Shown in pieces: positions 24,401 through 32,160 of a stretch of 64,000 nt of DNA. The stretch is from Mycobacterium palustre (lineage in GTDB: Bacteria; Actinomycetota; Actinomycetes; Mycobacteriales; Mycobacteriaceae): the NCBI RefSeq assembly GCF_002101785.1, contig NZ_LQPJ01000136.1, positions 186,001-250,000 on the forward strand. Direction: 5' to 3'. The translations under genes were made by a program, and so were the position numbers. Below the pieces are notes generated by a model. It ran no database searches. It saw nothing but the letters and a program-made list of their open reading frames with translations, and was not told where the DNA came from. Positions within the stretch are counted from its first letter, which is position 1. Each line of letters starts with the position of its first letter.

Positions 24401-25312
24401 GTGAAAAACGCGCGCACCGTCACGTTTTCCGGGGCGGCCAGCTTCGGCCACACCCTGGCCCCGCTGCGCCGCGGCCCGCGCGACCCGTGCTTCCGGCTGC
24501 CCGGCGACGGCACCATCTGGCGCACCAGCCTACTGCCGACCGGGGCCGTCACCGCGCGGATCAGCCGCGCGGCAGCCGACGCCGCCCACTGCGTGGCATG
24601 GGGTGCGGGCGCGCAGGAGTTTCTCGAGGGGCTGCCCGCGATGCTGGGCGCCGACGACGACGCCTCGGACTTCGTGCCGCGCGACCCGACGGTCGCCGCT
24701 GCGCACCGACGGGTTCCGCACCTGCGGCTGGGCCGCACCGGGCTGGTGCTGGAAGCGCTGATCCCCGCGATCATCGAGCAGCGGGTGCCCGGCGCGGACG
24801 CGTTCCGGTCGTGGCGCCTGCTGGTGACGAAGTATGGATCGGCGGCGCCCGGGCCGGCGCCCGCGGGGATGCGGGTGCCACCGGCGGCCGACGTGTGGCG
24901 CCACATCCCCTCGTGGGAGTTTCACGGCGCCAACGTCGACCCGGGCCGGGCGCGGTCGATCGTGGCGTGCGCGCGGCGGGCGGCCTCACTGGAGCGGCTG
25001 ACGTCGCGCCCGCCGCACGAGGCCCGCGAGGCGCTGACGTCGCTGCCCGGGGTGGGCCAGTGGACGGCGGCCGAGACCGCGCAGCGGGCGTTCGGCGACG
25101 CCGACGCGCTGTCGGTGGGCGACTACCACATCCCGAAGATGATCGGCTGGACGCTGGTGGGGCGGCCGGTCGACGATGCCGGGATGATCGAGCTGCTCGA
25201 ACCGATGCGGCCGCACCGCCACCGCGTGGTGCGGTTGCTCGATGCCAGCGGTCTGGCGCGCGAACCGCGGCGCGGGGCGCGGCTCCCGGTGCAGCACATC
25301 AGCCGGCTCTGA
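24401..25312 (+). CDS. HhH-GPD DNA glycosylase, AlkA-like (Rv0142 homologue)
   Basis: A 303-residue protein of the helix-hairpin-helix-GPD superfamily. The hairpin is LTSLPGVGQWTAAETAQRAF at about residues 212-231, and Asp241 in ALSVGDYHIPKM is the probable catalytic aspartate. The N-terminal half resembles the AlkA accessory domain. It probably excises damaged bases (3-methyladenine type), though the damage range is unknown. The GTG at 24401 is the chosen start; the frame is open upstream but the sequence looks non-coding. A hairpin follows at 25329-25370. No ribosome binding site stronger than GAAGAG is visible. Confidence 0.88.
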   Translation: MKNARTVTFSGAASFGHTLAPLRRGPRDPCFRLPGDGTIWRTSLLPTGAVTARISRAAADAAHCVAWGAGAQEFLEGLPAMLGADDDASDFVPRDPTVAAAHRRVPHLRLGRTGLVLEALIPAIIEQRVPGADAFRSWRLLVTKYGSAAPGPAPAGMRVPPAADVWRHIPSWEFHGANVDPGRARSIVACARRAASLERLTSRPPHEAREALTSLPGVGQWTAAETAQRAFGDADALSVGDYHIPKMIGWTLVGRPVDDAGMIELLEPMRPHRHRVVRLLDASGLAREPRRGARLPVQHISRL

Positions 25313-25328
25313 GCACTGTGGCGTTGCG

Positions 25329-25370
25329 CGCCCTGGGTTTTTAGCAACGGCCATCGGGTAACCCAGGGCG
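25329..25370. terminator. Hairpin between the AlkA-like gene and dps
   Basis: A perfect 11-bp inverted repeat (25329-25339 with 25360-25370) around a 20-base loop. It may end the glycosylase transcript. The loop and right arm also contain most of the SigF-like promoter at 25337-25361, so one DNA segment may do both jobs. Confidence 0.6.
25337..25361 (+). promoter_or_regulatory. SigF-like promoter of dps
   Basis: GTTT (25337-25340) and GGGTAA (25356-25361) are 15 bases apart, a SigF-type spacing with one mismatch in the last base of the -10. It is 38 bases before the dps ATG. M. smegmatis dps is known to use the extracytoplasmic sigma factors SigF and SigH, which supports the call. Confidence 0.6.
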
Positions 25371-25399
25371 AAGACGTGACGAGACAGGAGGAGTTTCCT

Positions 25400-25945
25400 A
25401 TGACACAGTTCACCATTCCGGGACTGACCGACAAGCAGGCGGCGCGGCTGATCGAGCTGCTGCAAAAGCAGCTGAGCACCTACAACGACCTGCACCTGAC
25501 GCTGAAGCACATCCACTGGAACGTGGTGGGCCCCAACTTCATTGGCGTGCACGAGATGATCGATCCGCAGGTGGAGGCGGTCCGCGGCTTCGCCGACGAC
25601 GCCGCCGAGCGCATCGCCGCGCTGGGCGGCTCACCGCAGGGCACGCCGGGCGCCATCATCAAGGACCGCACCTGGGACGACTATTCCATCGGCCGTGACT
25701 GCGCGCAGTCCCATCTGGCCGCGTTGGACCTGGTTTACACGGGCGTGATCGAAGACATTCGCAAATGCATCGAAGAGACCGAGGAGCTCGACCCGGTCAC
25801 CCAGGACCTGCTGATCGACCAGGCGGCCGATCTCGAGAAGTTTCAGTGGTTCGTCAGGGCCCACCTGGAAAGCGGGGGCGGGCGGCTGACCCACGAGGGA
25901 TCGACCACCGAGCAGGACGCGGCGAGCAGCGCGCGCAACGCGTAG
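25400..25945 (+). CDS. dps: DNA-binding ferritin-like protein Dps
   Basis: A 181-residue Dps that packs DNA and oxidises ferrous iron in a dodecamer. It opens MTQFTIPGLTDKQAARLIEL and has the ferroxidase ligands in LTLKHIHWNVVGPNFIGVHE with the following EMIDPQVE. The protein closely resembles M. smegmatis Dps1, including the C-terminal tail after THEG that aids DNA binding. GGAGG precedes the ATG at 25400. M. tuberculosis lacks this gene at this place. It converges on the ClC gene with a gap of four bases and is probably induced in stationary phase from the SigF-like promoter. Confidence 0.95.
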   Translation: MTQFTIPGLTDKQAARLIELLQKQLSTYNDLHLTLKHIHWNVVGPNFIGVHEMIDPQVEAVRGFADDAAERIAALGGSPQGTPGAIIKDRTWDDYSIGRDCAQSHLAALDLVYTGVIEDIRKCIEETEELDPVTQDLLIDQAADLEKFQWFVRAHLESGGGRLTHEGSTTEQDAASSARNA

Positions 25946-25949
25946 CTGG

Positions 25950-27395
25950 TTAGGCCTGCCCCGACACGCGGCGCGCCGCCTCGGCGGCCTCCCGATCCAG
26001 CCGCTGCGCCTCATAGATCGTGACGTTGGTGCGCGACATCAGCAACGCCGCCACCCCGACGGCCAGGATGGCCCCGGGCACCACGGAGAACGAGCCGGTC
26101 ATCTCCGCGACCATGATCATGATTGCCAGCGGCGCGCGGGCGACGCTGCCGAAGCACGTCATCATCCCGACGACGACGAAGATTCCCGGCTGGTGGGGCA
26201 CGCCGGGCATCGCCCACAGCTCGCCCAGCCGCCACACGGCGGCGCCCACGAAGGCGCCGATCACGATGCCCGGACCGAAAAGGCCGCCGGACCCGCCGGT
26301 GCCGATCGAAAGCGACGTGGCGACGATCTTGGCGACGGGCAAGACGATGATGATCCACAACGGGATCGCCATCAGGGCGCCGCGGTCGGCGGCCAGCTGC
26401 GCCCAGCCGTAGCCACTGCCGAGGACCTGCGGGATCACCAGGCCGAGGAGGCCCACCAGCAGCCCGCCGACCGCCGGCTTGAGCACGGGCCCGCCGGGCA
26501 GCCGGCGGGTGAGCCGAACCGAGGCGTGGAAGGCGCGCGCGTACAGGTAGCCCACCGCGGCGGCGACCGCACCGATCACCACGAACCACAGCAGGGGCCA
26601 GGCCCTCTCGAACCGGTACTCGGCGTCGATGTAGCCGAACAGCGGATCGAACCCGAGGAAGGCCCCGAGCACCGCGTAGGCGGTGCCCGAGGTGACGAAA
26701 CCCGGCAGCAGGCAGCGGTAGTCGAAGTCGTCGCGGTAGGTGATCGACGCCGCCAGCACCGCCCCGCCCAGCGGTGCGGCGAAGATGGCGCCGATGCCCG
26801 CGCCGATGCCCAGCGCCACGGCGATGCGGCCGTCCTCGTCGGACAGGTTCAGCCGTCGCGTCAGCAGCGAGCAGAACCCGGCGGAGATCTGCGCCGTCGG
26901 GCCCTCCCGGCCGGCCGAACCGCCGGAGCCGATCGTTAGCGCGCTGGCCACCAGCTTCACCAGCACCGCCCGGAAGCGGATGGCGCGCGGATCGGTGTGC
27001 ACCGCCTCGATCGCCTGGTCGGTGCCGTGACCGGTGGCCTCCGGGGCGAGCTTCACCACCAGAAACGCCGACAGCAGCGCGGCGCCGGTCGTCACCAGCG
27101 GGATCGCCCACGGGCGGACGAAGCCGGCGGATCCGCGGCCGCCGCCCTCCCCCGCGGGCCTCGGGATGTGGTAGCCCGCCAGGTAGCCGAGCAGGAACTC
27201 GCCGGTGTAGCGCAGCGCGAGATAGAAGACGACGGCCCCGAGGCCGGCGACGGCGCCGATGGTGACGCCGAGCAGCAGCCACTTCTGCAGGTATCCGGAC
27301 TTCCGGATCGATGCCCCGAACCGTCCGCCGGCGGCGGCCACCGGGGCGACTGGCGCACCGTTAAGCCCGGGTTTGCCACCCTCCGGTTCGCCCAC
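25950..27395 (-). CDS. ClC-family chloride/proton channel or antiporter (Rv0143c)
   Basis: A 481-residue membrane protein with the ClC repeats. Ion-pathway signatures are visible: GSGGSAGREGPTAQIS (the GxGxP-REGP region), GTGGSGGLFGPGIVIGA, and many hydrophobic spans across residues 45-455. Bacterial ClCs are often chloride-proton exchangers; the selectivity cannot be decided here. The GTG at 27395 gives a good N-terminus; an in-frame TTG at 27407 would add four residues. It is divergent from pirin with a 96-base spacer that contains an inverted repeat. The position matches Rv0143c. Confidence 0.93.
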   Translation of the reverse strand: MGEPEGGKPGLNGAPVAPVAAAGGRFGASIRKSGYLQKWLLLGVTIGAVAGLGAVVFYLALRYTGEFLLGYLAGYHIPRPAGEGGGRGSAGFVRPWAIPLVTTGAALLSAFLVVKLAPEATGHGTDQAIEAVHTDPRAIRFRAVLVKLVASALTIGSGGSAGREGPTAQISAGFCSLLTRRLNLSDEDGRIAVALGIGAGIGAIFAAPLGGAVLAASITYRDDFDYRCLLPGFVTSGTAYAVLGAFLGFDPLFGYIDAEYRFERAWPLLWFVVIGAVAAAVGYLYARAFHASVRLTRRLPGGPVLKPAVGGLLVGLLGLVIPQVLGSGYGWAQLAADRGALMAIPLWIIIVLPVAKIVATSLSIGTGGSGGLFGPGIVIGAFVGAAVWRLGELWAMPGVPHQPGIFVVVGMMTCFGSVARAPLAIMIMVAEMTGSFSVVPGAILAVGVAALLMSRTNVTIYEAQRLDREAAEAARRVSGQA

Positions 27396-27436
27396 GCTCC
27401 CATCCAAGCATCCGGCGACCCCTGCGGCAGGGGAAT

Positions 27437-27456
27437 AACTGGACCGGAGTCCGGTT
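27437..27456. promoter_or_regulatory. Candidate operator between clc and pirin
   Basis: Inverted repeat AACTGGAC-CGGA-GTCCGGTT, with 8-base arms and one mismatch. It lies in the divergent promoter region, 35 bases before the pirin start, and could be the binding site of the TetR protein encoded after pirin. Confidence 0.5.
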
Positions 27457-27491
27457 ATATCGGCAGTCTGGTCGAGGAGGTAACGAAACAC

Positions 27492-28475
27492 ATGCCTGCT
27501 GTCACCGCCGACACCGTGACGTTGCCGCGGGTCGCGCCGGCCGGTCCCGCCGAGTCGGAACGGCCGGTTCGATCCGTCACCACCGGTCCGCGCGGCTACG
27601 AGGGTGAGGGCTTCCCGGTGGTCCGTGCGTTCGCCGGCGTCAGCTCCGCCGCCCTGGATCCCTTTGTGCACATGGACCAGATGGGCGAGGTCGACTACCA
27701 GCCGGGCGAGCCCAGGGGCACCGACTGGCACCCGCACCGCGGCTTCGAGACCGTCACCTACATGATCGACGGAAAGTTCGCCCACCAGGATTCGCACGGC
27801 GGCGGCGGCCTGATCGCCGACGGCGCGACGCAATGGATGACGGCCGGTTCCGGGATTTTGCACATCGAGACGCCCCCCGCCGAACTGGTCGACAGCGGGG
27901 GCCTGTTCCACGGTGTCCAGCTGTGGGTGAATCTGCCGAAGAAGGATAAATTCGTGCCGCCCCGCTATCAGGCCATCGAAGGCGGCGACGCCGCGTTGGT
28001 CGCGTCCGAGGATGGCGGGGCGCTGGTGCGCATCATCGCCGGCGAGATCGGCGGACACCGCGGCCCCGGCGTCACCCACACGCCGGTCACGCTGGCGCAC
28101 GCCACGATCGAAAGCGGCGCCCGGCTCAACATCCCGTGGCGACGCGATTTCAACGCCTTGGTGTACGTGTTGTCCGGGGCCGGCTACGTCGGTCCGGACG
28201 CTCACCCGATCGGCGCGGGCCAGTTGGCCGTGCTCGGTCCCGGCGATCGGCTAACGGTCGGCGCGCATCGGGTCCAGGACTCGTCCCGGACGTCAGCAAT
28301 TGACGTGCTGCTACTGGGCGGGCGGCCGATTCGTGAGCCGGTATTCCACTATGGACCTTTTGTGATGAACACACGTGTGGAATTGCTCGAGGCGCTCCAG
28401 GACTACCAAGCCGGAAAGTTCGGCAGCATTCCGCCGAACGCTTTAATGCCCCGCCGGGGTGGTGGCACACTTTAG
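27492..28475 (+). CDS. Pirin-family cupin protein
   Basis: A 327-residue bicupin. The metal site of the N-terminal cupin is in DWHPHRGFETVTYMIDG, AHQDSHGGGG and ILHIETPPAE, giving the three histidines and one glutamate of iron-binding pirins. Some bacterial pirins are quercetinases; others affect redox regulation, and no substrate is implied here. The ATG at 27492 has GAGGAGG upstream. The TetR gene starts two bases after its stop, so they form an operon, with a candidate operator upstream. It is not present next to Rv0143c in M. tuberculosis as far as I recall. Confidence 0.93.
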   Translation: MPAVTADTVTLPRVAPAGPAESERPVRSVTTGPRGYEGEGFPVVRAFAGVSSAALDPFVHMDQMGEVDYQPGEPRGTDWHPHRGFETVTYMIDGKFAHQDSHGGGGLIADGATQWMTAGSGILHIETPPAELVDSGGLFHGVQLWVNLPKKDKFVPPRYQAIEGGDAALVASEDGGALVRIIAGEIGGHRGPGVTHTPVTLAHATIESGARLNIPWRRDFNALVYVLSGAGYVGPDAHPIGAGQLAVLGPGDRLTVGAHRVQDSSRTSAIDVLLLGGRPIREPVFHYGPFVMNTRVELLEALQDYQAGKFGSIPPNALMPRRGGGTL

Positions 28476-28477
28476 AA

Positions 28478-29116
28478 ATGTCGCCCCCCACGGCGAGTCG
28501 CAGGCCGGGACGGCCGCCTGCAGCCAAGGCAGAGGAGACGCGCCAGCGAATCATGCAAGCGGCTCGCCTGGTGTTCAGCGAACGCGGCTACGACGGGGCG
28601 ACGTTCCAGGCGATCGCCCTGCGGGCCGACCTGACCCGTCCGGCGATTAACCACTACTTTTCCACCAAGCGGCTGCTGTACCGCGAGGTGCTCGAGCAGG
28701 CCAACGCGGTGGTCATCGGGGAAGGCATCCGGCAGGCGGAAGGCGAGACCACCCTGATGGGCCGGCTAACCGCGTTCATCACCGCCGCAGTGCGCGCGAA
28801 TTCCGACAACCCGGCCGTCTCCGCGTTTCTCGTTACCGCCGTGCTGGAATCGCAACGGCACCCGGAATTAAGCGGGACCGAAATCGATTCCGTGCGAATT
28901 ACCCGGAAATTTCTGACGGCCGCCGTCAACGACGCAATCGAGCGCGGCGAGGTGGCGGCGGATATCGACGCCTGCGCGTTGGTCGAGACGATAATCGTCG
29001 TGCTGTGCGGCGTCGCGTTCTATGCCGGCTACGTCCGCAGCTATGAAGAGATTCTGGCCATCAGCGACATGCTGCGCAGGCTGCTCGAAGGCGCCCTCGG
29101 GCGCCCCGACGCCTGA
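28478..29116 (+). CDS. TetR-family regulator (Rv0144 homologue)
   Basis: A 212-residue TetR protein. After a basic tail (SRRPGRPPAAKAEETRQRI), the helix-turn-helix is in YDGATFQAIALRADLTRPAI and NHYFSTKRLLYRE. The ligand domain is C-terminal. The ATG at 28478 follows the pirin stop by two bases. It probably regulates the pirin operon and perhaps clc through the inverted repeat at 27437-27456; this is inferred from position. The next gene begins 79 bases later. Confidence 0.9.
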   Translation: MSPPTASRRPGRPPAAKAEETRQRIMQAARLVFSERGYDGATFQAIALRADLTRPAINHYFSTKRLLYREVLEQANAVVIGEGIRQAEGETTLMGRLTAFITAAVRANSDNPAVSAFLVTAVLESQRHPELSGTEIDSVRITRKFLTAAVNDAIERGEVAADIDACALVETIIVVLCGVAFYAGYVRSYEEILAISDMLRRLLEGALGRPDA

Positions 29117-29195
29117 CGACCGCGGCGACCCGACCCAGTGAGATCGGGCACAAAGCGCATAGGCTAACTAACTTATTCGGTAGCATGGTGCCGAC

Positions 29196-30134
29196 ATGAC
29201 TGACGTGGACGCCTCGCTACCGCCTTCATTACGAACCGCCGGCGACAGCTGGACCATCACCGAACTCGTCGGCGCCACCGCGCTGGGCGTCGCCGCCGCG
29301 CGCGCCGCCGAGACCGCCGGCCCGAACCCGCTGATCCGTGACGAGTTCGCAAAGACGTTGGTCTCCGCCGCCGGCCCGGCATGGGTCCGGCTCACCGACC
29401 CCGGGCTCGCCTGGCTCGACGGCGACGAGCAGGGGCGGCGGGCCCATCGCCTCAGCATCGACTACCAAGCCGTGCGCACCCATTTCTTCGACGCGTACTT
29501 CGCCGACGCGGCCGGCGCGGGGATCCGCCAGGTGGTGATCCTGGCCGCCGGCCTCGACTCCCGCGCCTACCGCCTGGACTGGCCGGCCGGCACCGTGGTC
29601 TACGAGATCGATCAGCCGAAGGTGCTGGAATACAAGGCCGACATCCTGGAATCGCACGGCGCGGTTCCCGCCGCCGTGCGGCGTCCGGTCCCGGTGGACC
29701 TGCGCGACGACTGGCCCGCGGCCCTGACCGCCGCGGGGTTCGAGCGCACCCGGCCGACCGCCTGGCTCGCCGAGGGCCTGCTGCCCTACCTGCCCAGCGA
29801 CGCCCAGGACCGGCTCTTCGAAAAGTTCACCGCCCTCAGCGCGGTGGGCAGCCGCGTCGCCATCGAGGCCTTCGGCATGAATTCGTCGAGCAACACCCGG
29901 CGTTGGCGCCGGATGCGCGAGCGCCTCGGTTTGGACGTCAACGTCGAGGCGCTGACCTTCCACGAGCCCGACCGTTCCGACCCGGGGCAATGGCTAACCG
30001 AGCACGGCTGGCACGTGCGCGCCGTCAACAACCGCGAGGAGATGGCCCGGCTGGGCCGCGCGGTACCGCAAGACCTGACCGACGACGCGGCCCGCAGCAC
30101 GCTGCTGCGGGCGCGGCTCGGCGACACCTCGTGA
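29196..30134 (+). CDS. Class I SAM-dependent methyltransferase, copy 1 (Rv0145-like)
   Basis: A 312-residue member of the mycobacterial family related to leucine carboxyl methyltransferases (TIGR00027). The N-terminus has WTITELVGATALGVAAARAA, the SAM-binding strand is QVVILAAGLDSRAYRLDWPA, followed by YEIDQPKVLEYK and TAWLAEGLLPYLP. The substrate is unknown. It is the first of three tandem copies that share these motifs. The gap to copy 2 is 31 bases, so the three are probably cotranscribed. Confidence 0.93.
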   Translation: MTDVDASLPPSLRTAGDSWTITELVGATALGVAAARAAETAGPNPLIRDEFAKTLVSAAGPAWVRLTDPGLAWLDGDEQGRRAHRLSIDYQAVRTHFFDAYFADAAGAGIRQVVILAAGLDSRAYRLDWPAGTVVYEIDQPKVLEYKADILESHGAVPAAVRRPVPVDLRDDWPAALTAAGFERTRPTAWLAEGLLPYLPSDAQDRLFEKFTALSAVGSRVAIEAFGMNSSSNTRRWRRMRERLGLDVNVEALTFHEPDRSDPGQWLTEHGWHVRAVNNREEMARLGRAVPQDLTDDAARSTLLRARLGDTS

Positions 30135-30165
30135 CCGGCCAAGGATCGATTCAAGGAGCAACGCG

Positions 30166-31107
30166 ATGAGCTCACTGCGCACCCACGACGACACCTGGGA
30201 CATCAAAACCAGCGTCGGCACGACCGCGGTGATGGTGGCCGCCGCGCGGGCCGTCGAATCCGAGCGGCCCGACGCCCTGATCCGCGACCCGTACGCCAAG
30301 CTCCTGGTCACCAACGCCGGGGCCGGCGTGCTGTGGGAGGCCCTGCTCGATCCCGAGGTCGCGGCCAAGGTGGAAAAGCTCGACGCCGAATCCGCGGCGC
30401 ACATCGAGCACATCCGCGGCTATCAAGCGGTCCGGACGCACTTCTTCGACACCTACTTCAAAGACGCCGTCGCCGACGGGATCCGGCAAGTCGTGATCCT
30501 CGCGTCGGGGCTCGACTCCCGCGCCTACCGCCTGGACTGGCCGGCCGGCACCACGGTGTTCGAGATCGACCAGCCCGAGGTGCTGGCCTACAAGTCCACG
30601 ACGCTGGCCGAAAACGGCGTGACACCGTCGGCCGACCGCCGGGAGGTCGCCATCGACCTGCGCCAGGACTGGCCGACGGCGCTGCGCGCCGCGGGGTTTG
30701 ATCCGTTGGTGCGGACCGCGTGGCTGGCCGAGGGCCTGCTGATGTACCTGCCCGCCGAGGCTCAGGACCGGTTGTTCACCCTGGTCGGTGAACTGAGCCC
30801 GGCCGGCAGCCGCGTCTCGGCCGAGACCGCCCCCTCGCACGCCGACGAGCGGCGACAGCAGATGCGTGAGAGGTTTCGGAAGGTCGCCGAGGAGATCGGC
30901 TTGGAGGAGACCGTCGACGTCGGCGAGCTGATGTACCGAGACGAGCACCGCGCGGACGTCACCGCCTGGCTCAACGACCACGGTTGGCGCGCGCACGCGC
31001 AGCATTCGACCGACGAGATGCGCCGGCTGGGTCGCTGGATCGAGGGCATCGTGCTGGCCGACGACAAGGACGCGTTCTCCGACTTCGTGATCGGGGAGCG
31101 GCTCTAA
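30166..31107 (+). CDS. Class I SAM-dependent methyltransferase, copy 2 (Rv0146-like)
   Basis: A 313-residue paralogue of the preceding gene. Shared landmarks are WDIKTSVGTTAVMVAAARAV, QVVILASGLDSRAYRLDWPA, FEIDQPEVLAYK and TAWLAEGLLMYLP. It has a longer charged C-terminal part (ADERRQQMRERFRKVAEE) than copy 1. The ATG at 30166 is preceded by AAGGAG. Its stop is immediately followed by the start of copy 3 with no gap. No substrate is known. Confidence 0.93.
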   Translation: MSSLRTHDDTWDIKTSVGTTAVMVAAARAVESERPDALIRDPYAKLLVTNAGAGVLWEALLDPEVAAKVEKLDAESAAHIEHIRGYQAVRTHFFDTYFKDAVADGIRQVVILASGLDSRAYRLDWPAGTTVFEIDQPEVLAYKSTTLAENGVTPSADRREVAIDLRQDWPTALRAAGFDPLVRTAWLAEGLLMYLPAEAQDRLFTLVGELSPAGSRVSAETAPSHADERRQQMRERFRKVAEEIGLEETVDVGELMYRDEHRADVTAWLNDHGWRAHAQHSTDEMRRLGRWIEGIVLADDKDAFSDFVIGERL

Positions 31108-32031
31108 ATGCCGCGCGCGGTCGACGACTCCTGGGACATCGCCACCAGCGTCGGCGCCACCGCGGTGATGGTCGCGCTGGCCCGCGCCGCCGAGACGGCC
31201 AGCACCGACCCGCTCATCCGGGACGAATTCGCCGAGGTCCTGGTCTCTACTCCCGAGCTCGAGGGGGTTCGGGAGCAGGTGGCGGCGTGGTGGGCCCCCG
31301 ACGACGACGATGACGCCGACTTCACCGTCGACTCCCGCCACATGATCGATTACCAAGCGGTGCGCACCCACTTCTTCGACGGGTACTTCGCCGAGGCCAC
31401 CGCGGCGGAGATCCGGCAGGTGGTGATCCTGGCCGCCGGCCTGGACTCGCGCGCCTACCGGCTGGACTGGCCGGCCGGCACCGTCGTCTACGAGATCGAC
31501 CTGCCCAAGGTGCTGGACTATAAGGCCGAGACGCTCACCGCCCACGGCGCCATCCCGGTGGCCGACCGGCGGCCAGTGCCGGTCGACCTGCGCCACGACT
31601 GGCCCAAGGCGCTGCGCGACGCGGGCTTCGACGGCACCCGCCCGACCGCCTGGCTGGCCGAGGGGCTGTTGCCGTTCCTGCCGGCGGCCGCGCAGGAGGC
31701 CATGTTCGGCTCGATCGAGGCGCTGAGCGCGCCCGGCAGCCGGCTGGCCGTCGAGATGTTCGGCGTCGACCAGGCCAAACGCCGCGAGGCCGAGCAGAGG
31801 TGGCAGCAGCTGCGGGCCAAGCGCGAGGCGCGGGGCCAAGACACCTCGTTCAACCCGTTCGACCTTTGGTTCGACGACGACGGCCGCCCCGAGGCCGCGC
31901 ACTGGTTCGGGGCGCACGGCTGGTCGACCCGCACGGTCAATGCCCGCGAGGAGGCGCTGCGACTGGGCCGCGCTCCGCAATCCGAGGGGCGGCCCTTCAC
32001 CAACAGCTTCGTGACCGCCACCAAACCCTGA
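31108..32031 (+). CDS. Class I SAM-dependent methyltransferase, copy 3
   Basis: A 307-residue third paralogue, starting right after the TAA of copy 2. It shares WDIATSVGATAVMVALARAA, QVVILAAGLDSRAYRLDWPA, YEIDLPKVLDYK and TAWLAEGLLPFLP. It lacks an obvious ribosome binding site, so translation is likely coupled to copy 2. M. tuberculosis has only Rv0145 and Rv0146 here, so one extra copy arose in this lineage or was lost in the other. An acidic insert (WWAPDDDDDADF) distinguishes it. Confidence 0.92.
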   Translation: MPRAVDDSWDIATSVGATAVMVALARAAETASTDPLIRDEFAEVLVSTPELEGVREQVAAWWAPDDDDDADFTVDSRHMIDYQAVRTHFFDGYFAEATAAEIRQVVILAAGLDSRAYRLDWPAGTVVYEIDLPKVLDYKAETLTAHGAIPVADRRPVPVDLRHDWPKALRDAGFDGTRPTAWLAEGLLPFLPAAAQEAMFGSIEALSAPGSRLAVEMFGVDQAKRREAEQRWQQLRAKREARGQDTSFNPFDLWFDDDGRPEAAHWFGAHGWSTRTVNAREEALRLGRAPQSEGRPFTNSFVTATKP

Positions 32032-32160
32032 TCCGGCGAGTCCCCGCCCACCGTCTTCGTTACTGCTCACCCAACCGGATAGTTAGGATCGCGGTTATCA
32101 CCCATGAACGCGCGCGCGGGGTAGCGGTGCCTCATGGAGGTGCACAAGGGAAGGGACGTG

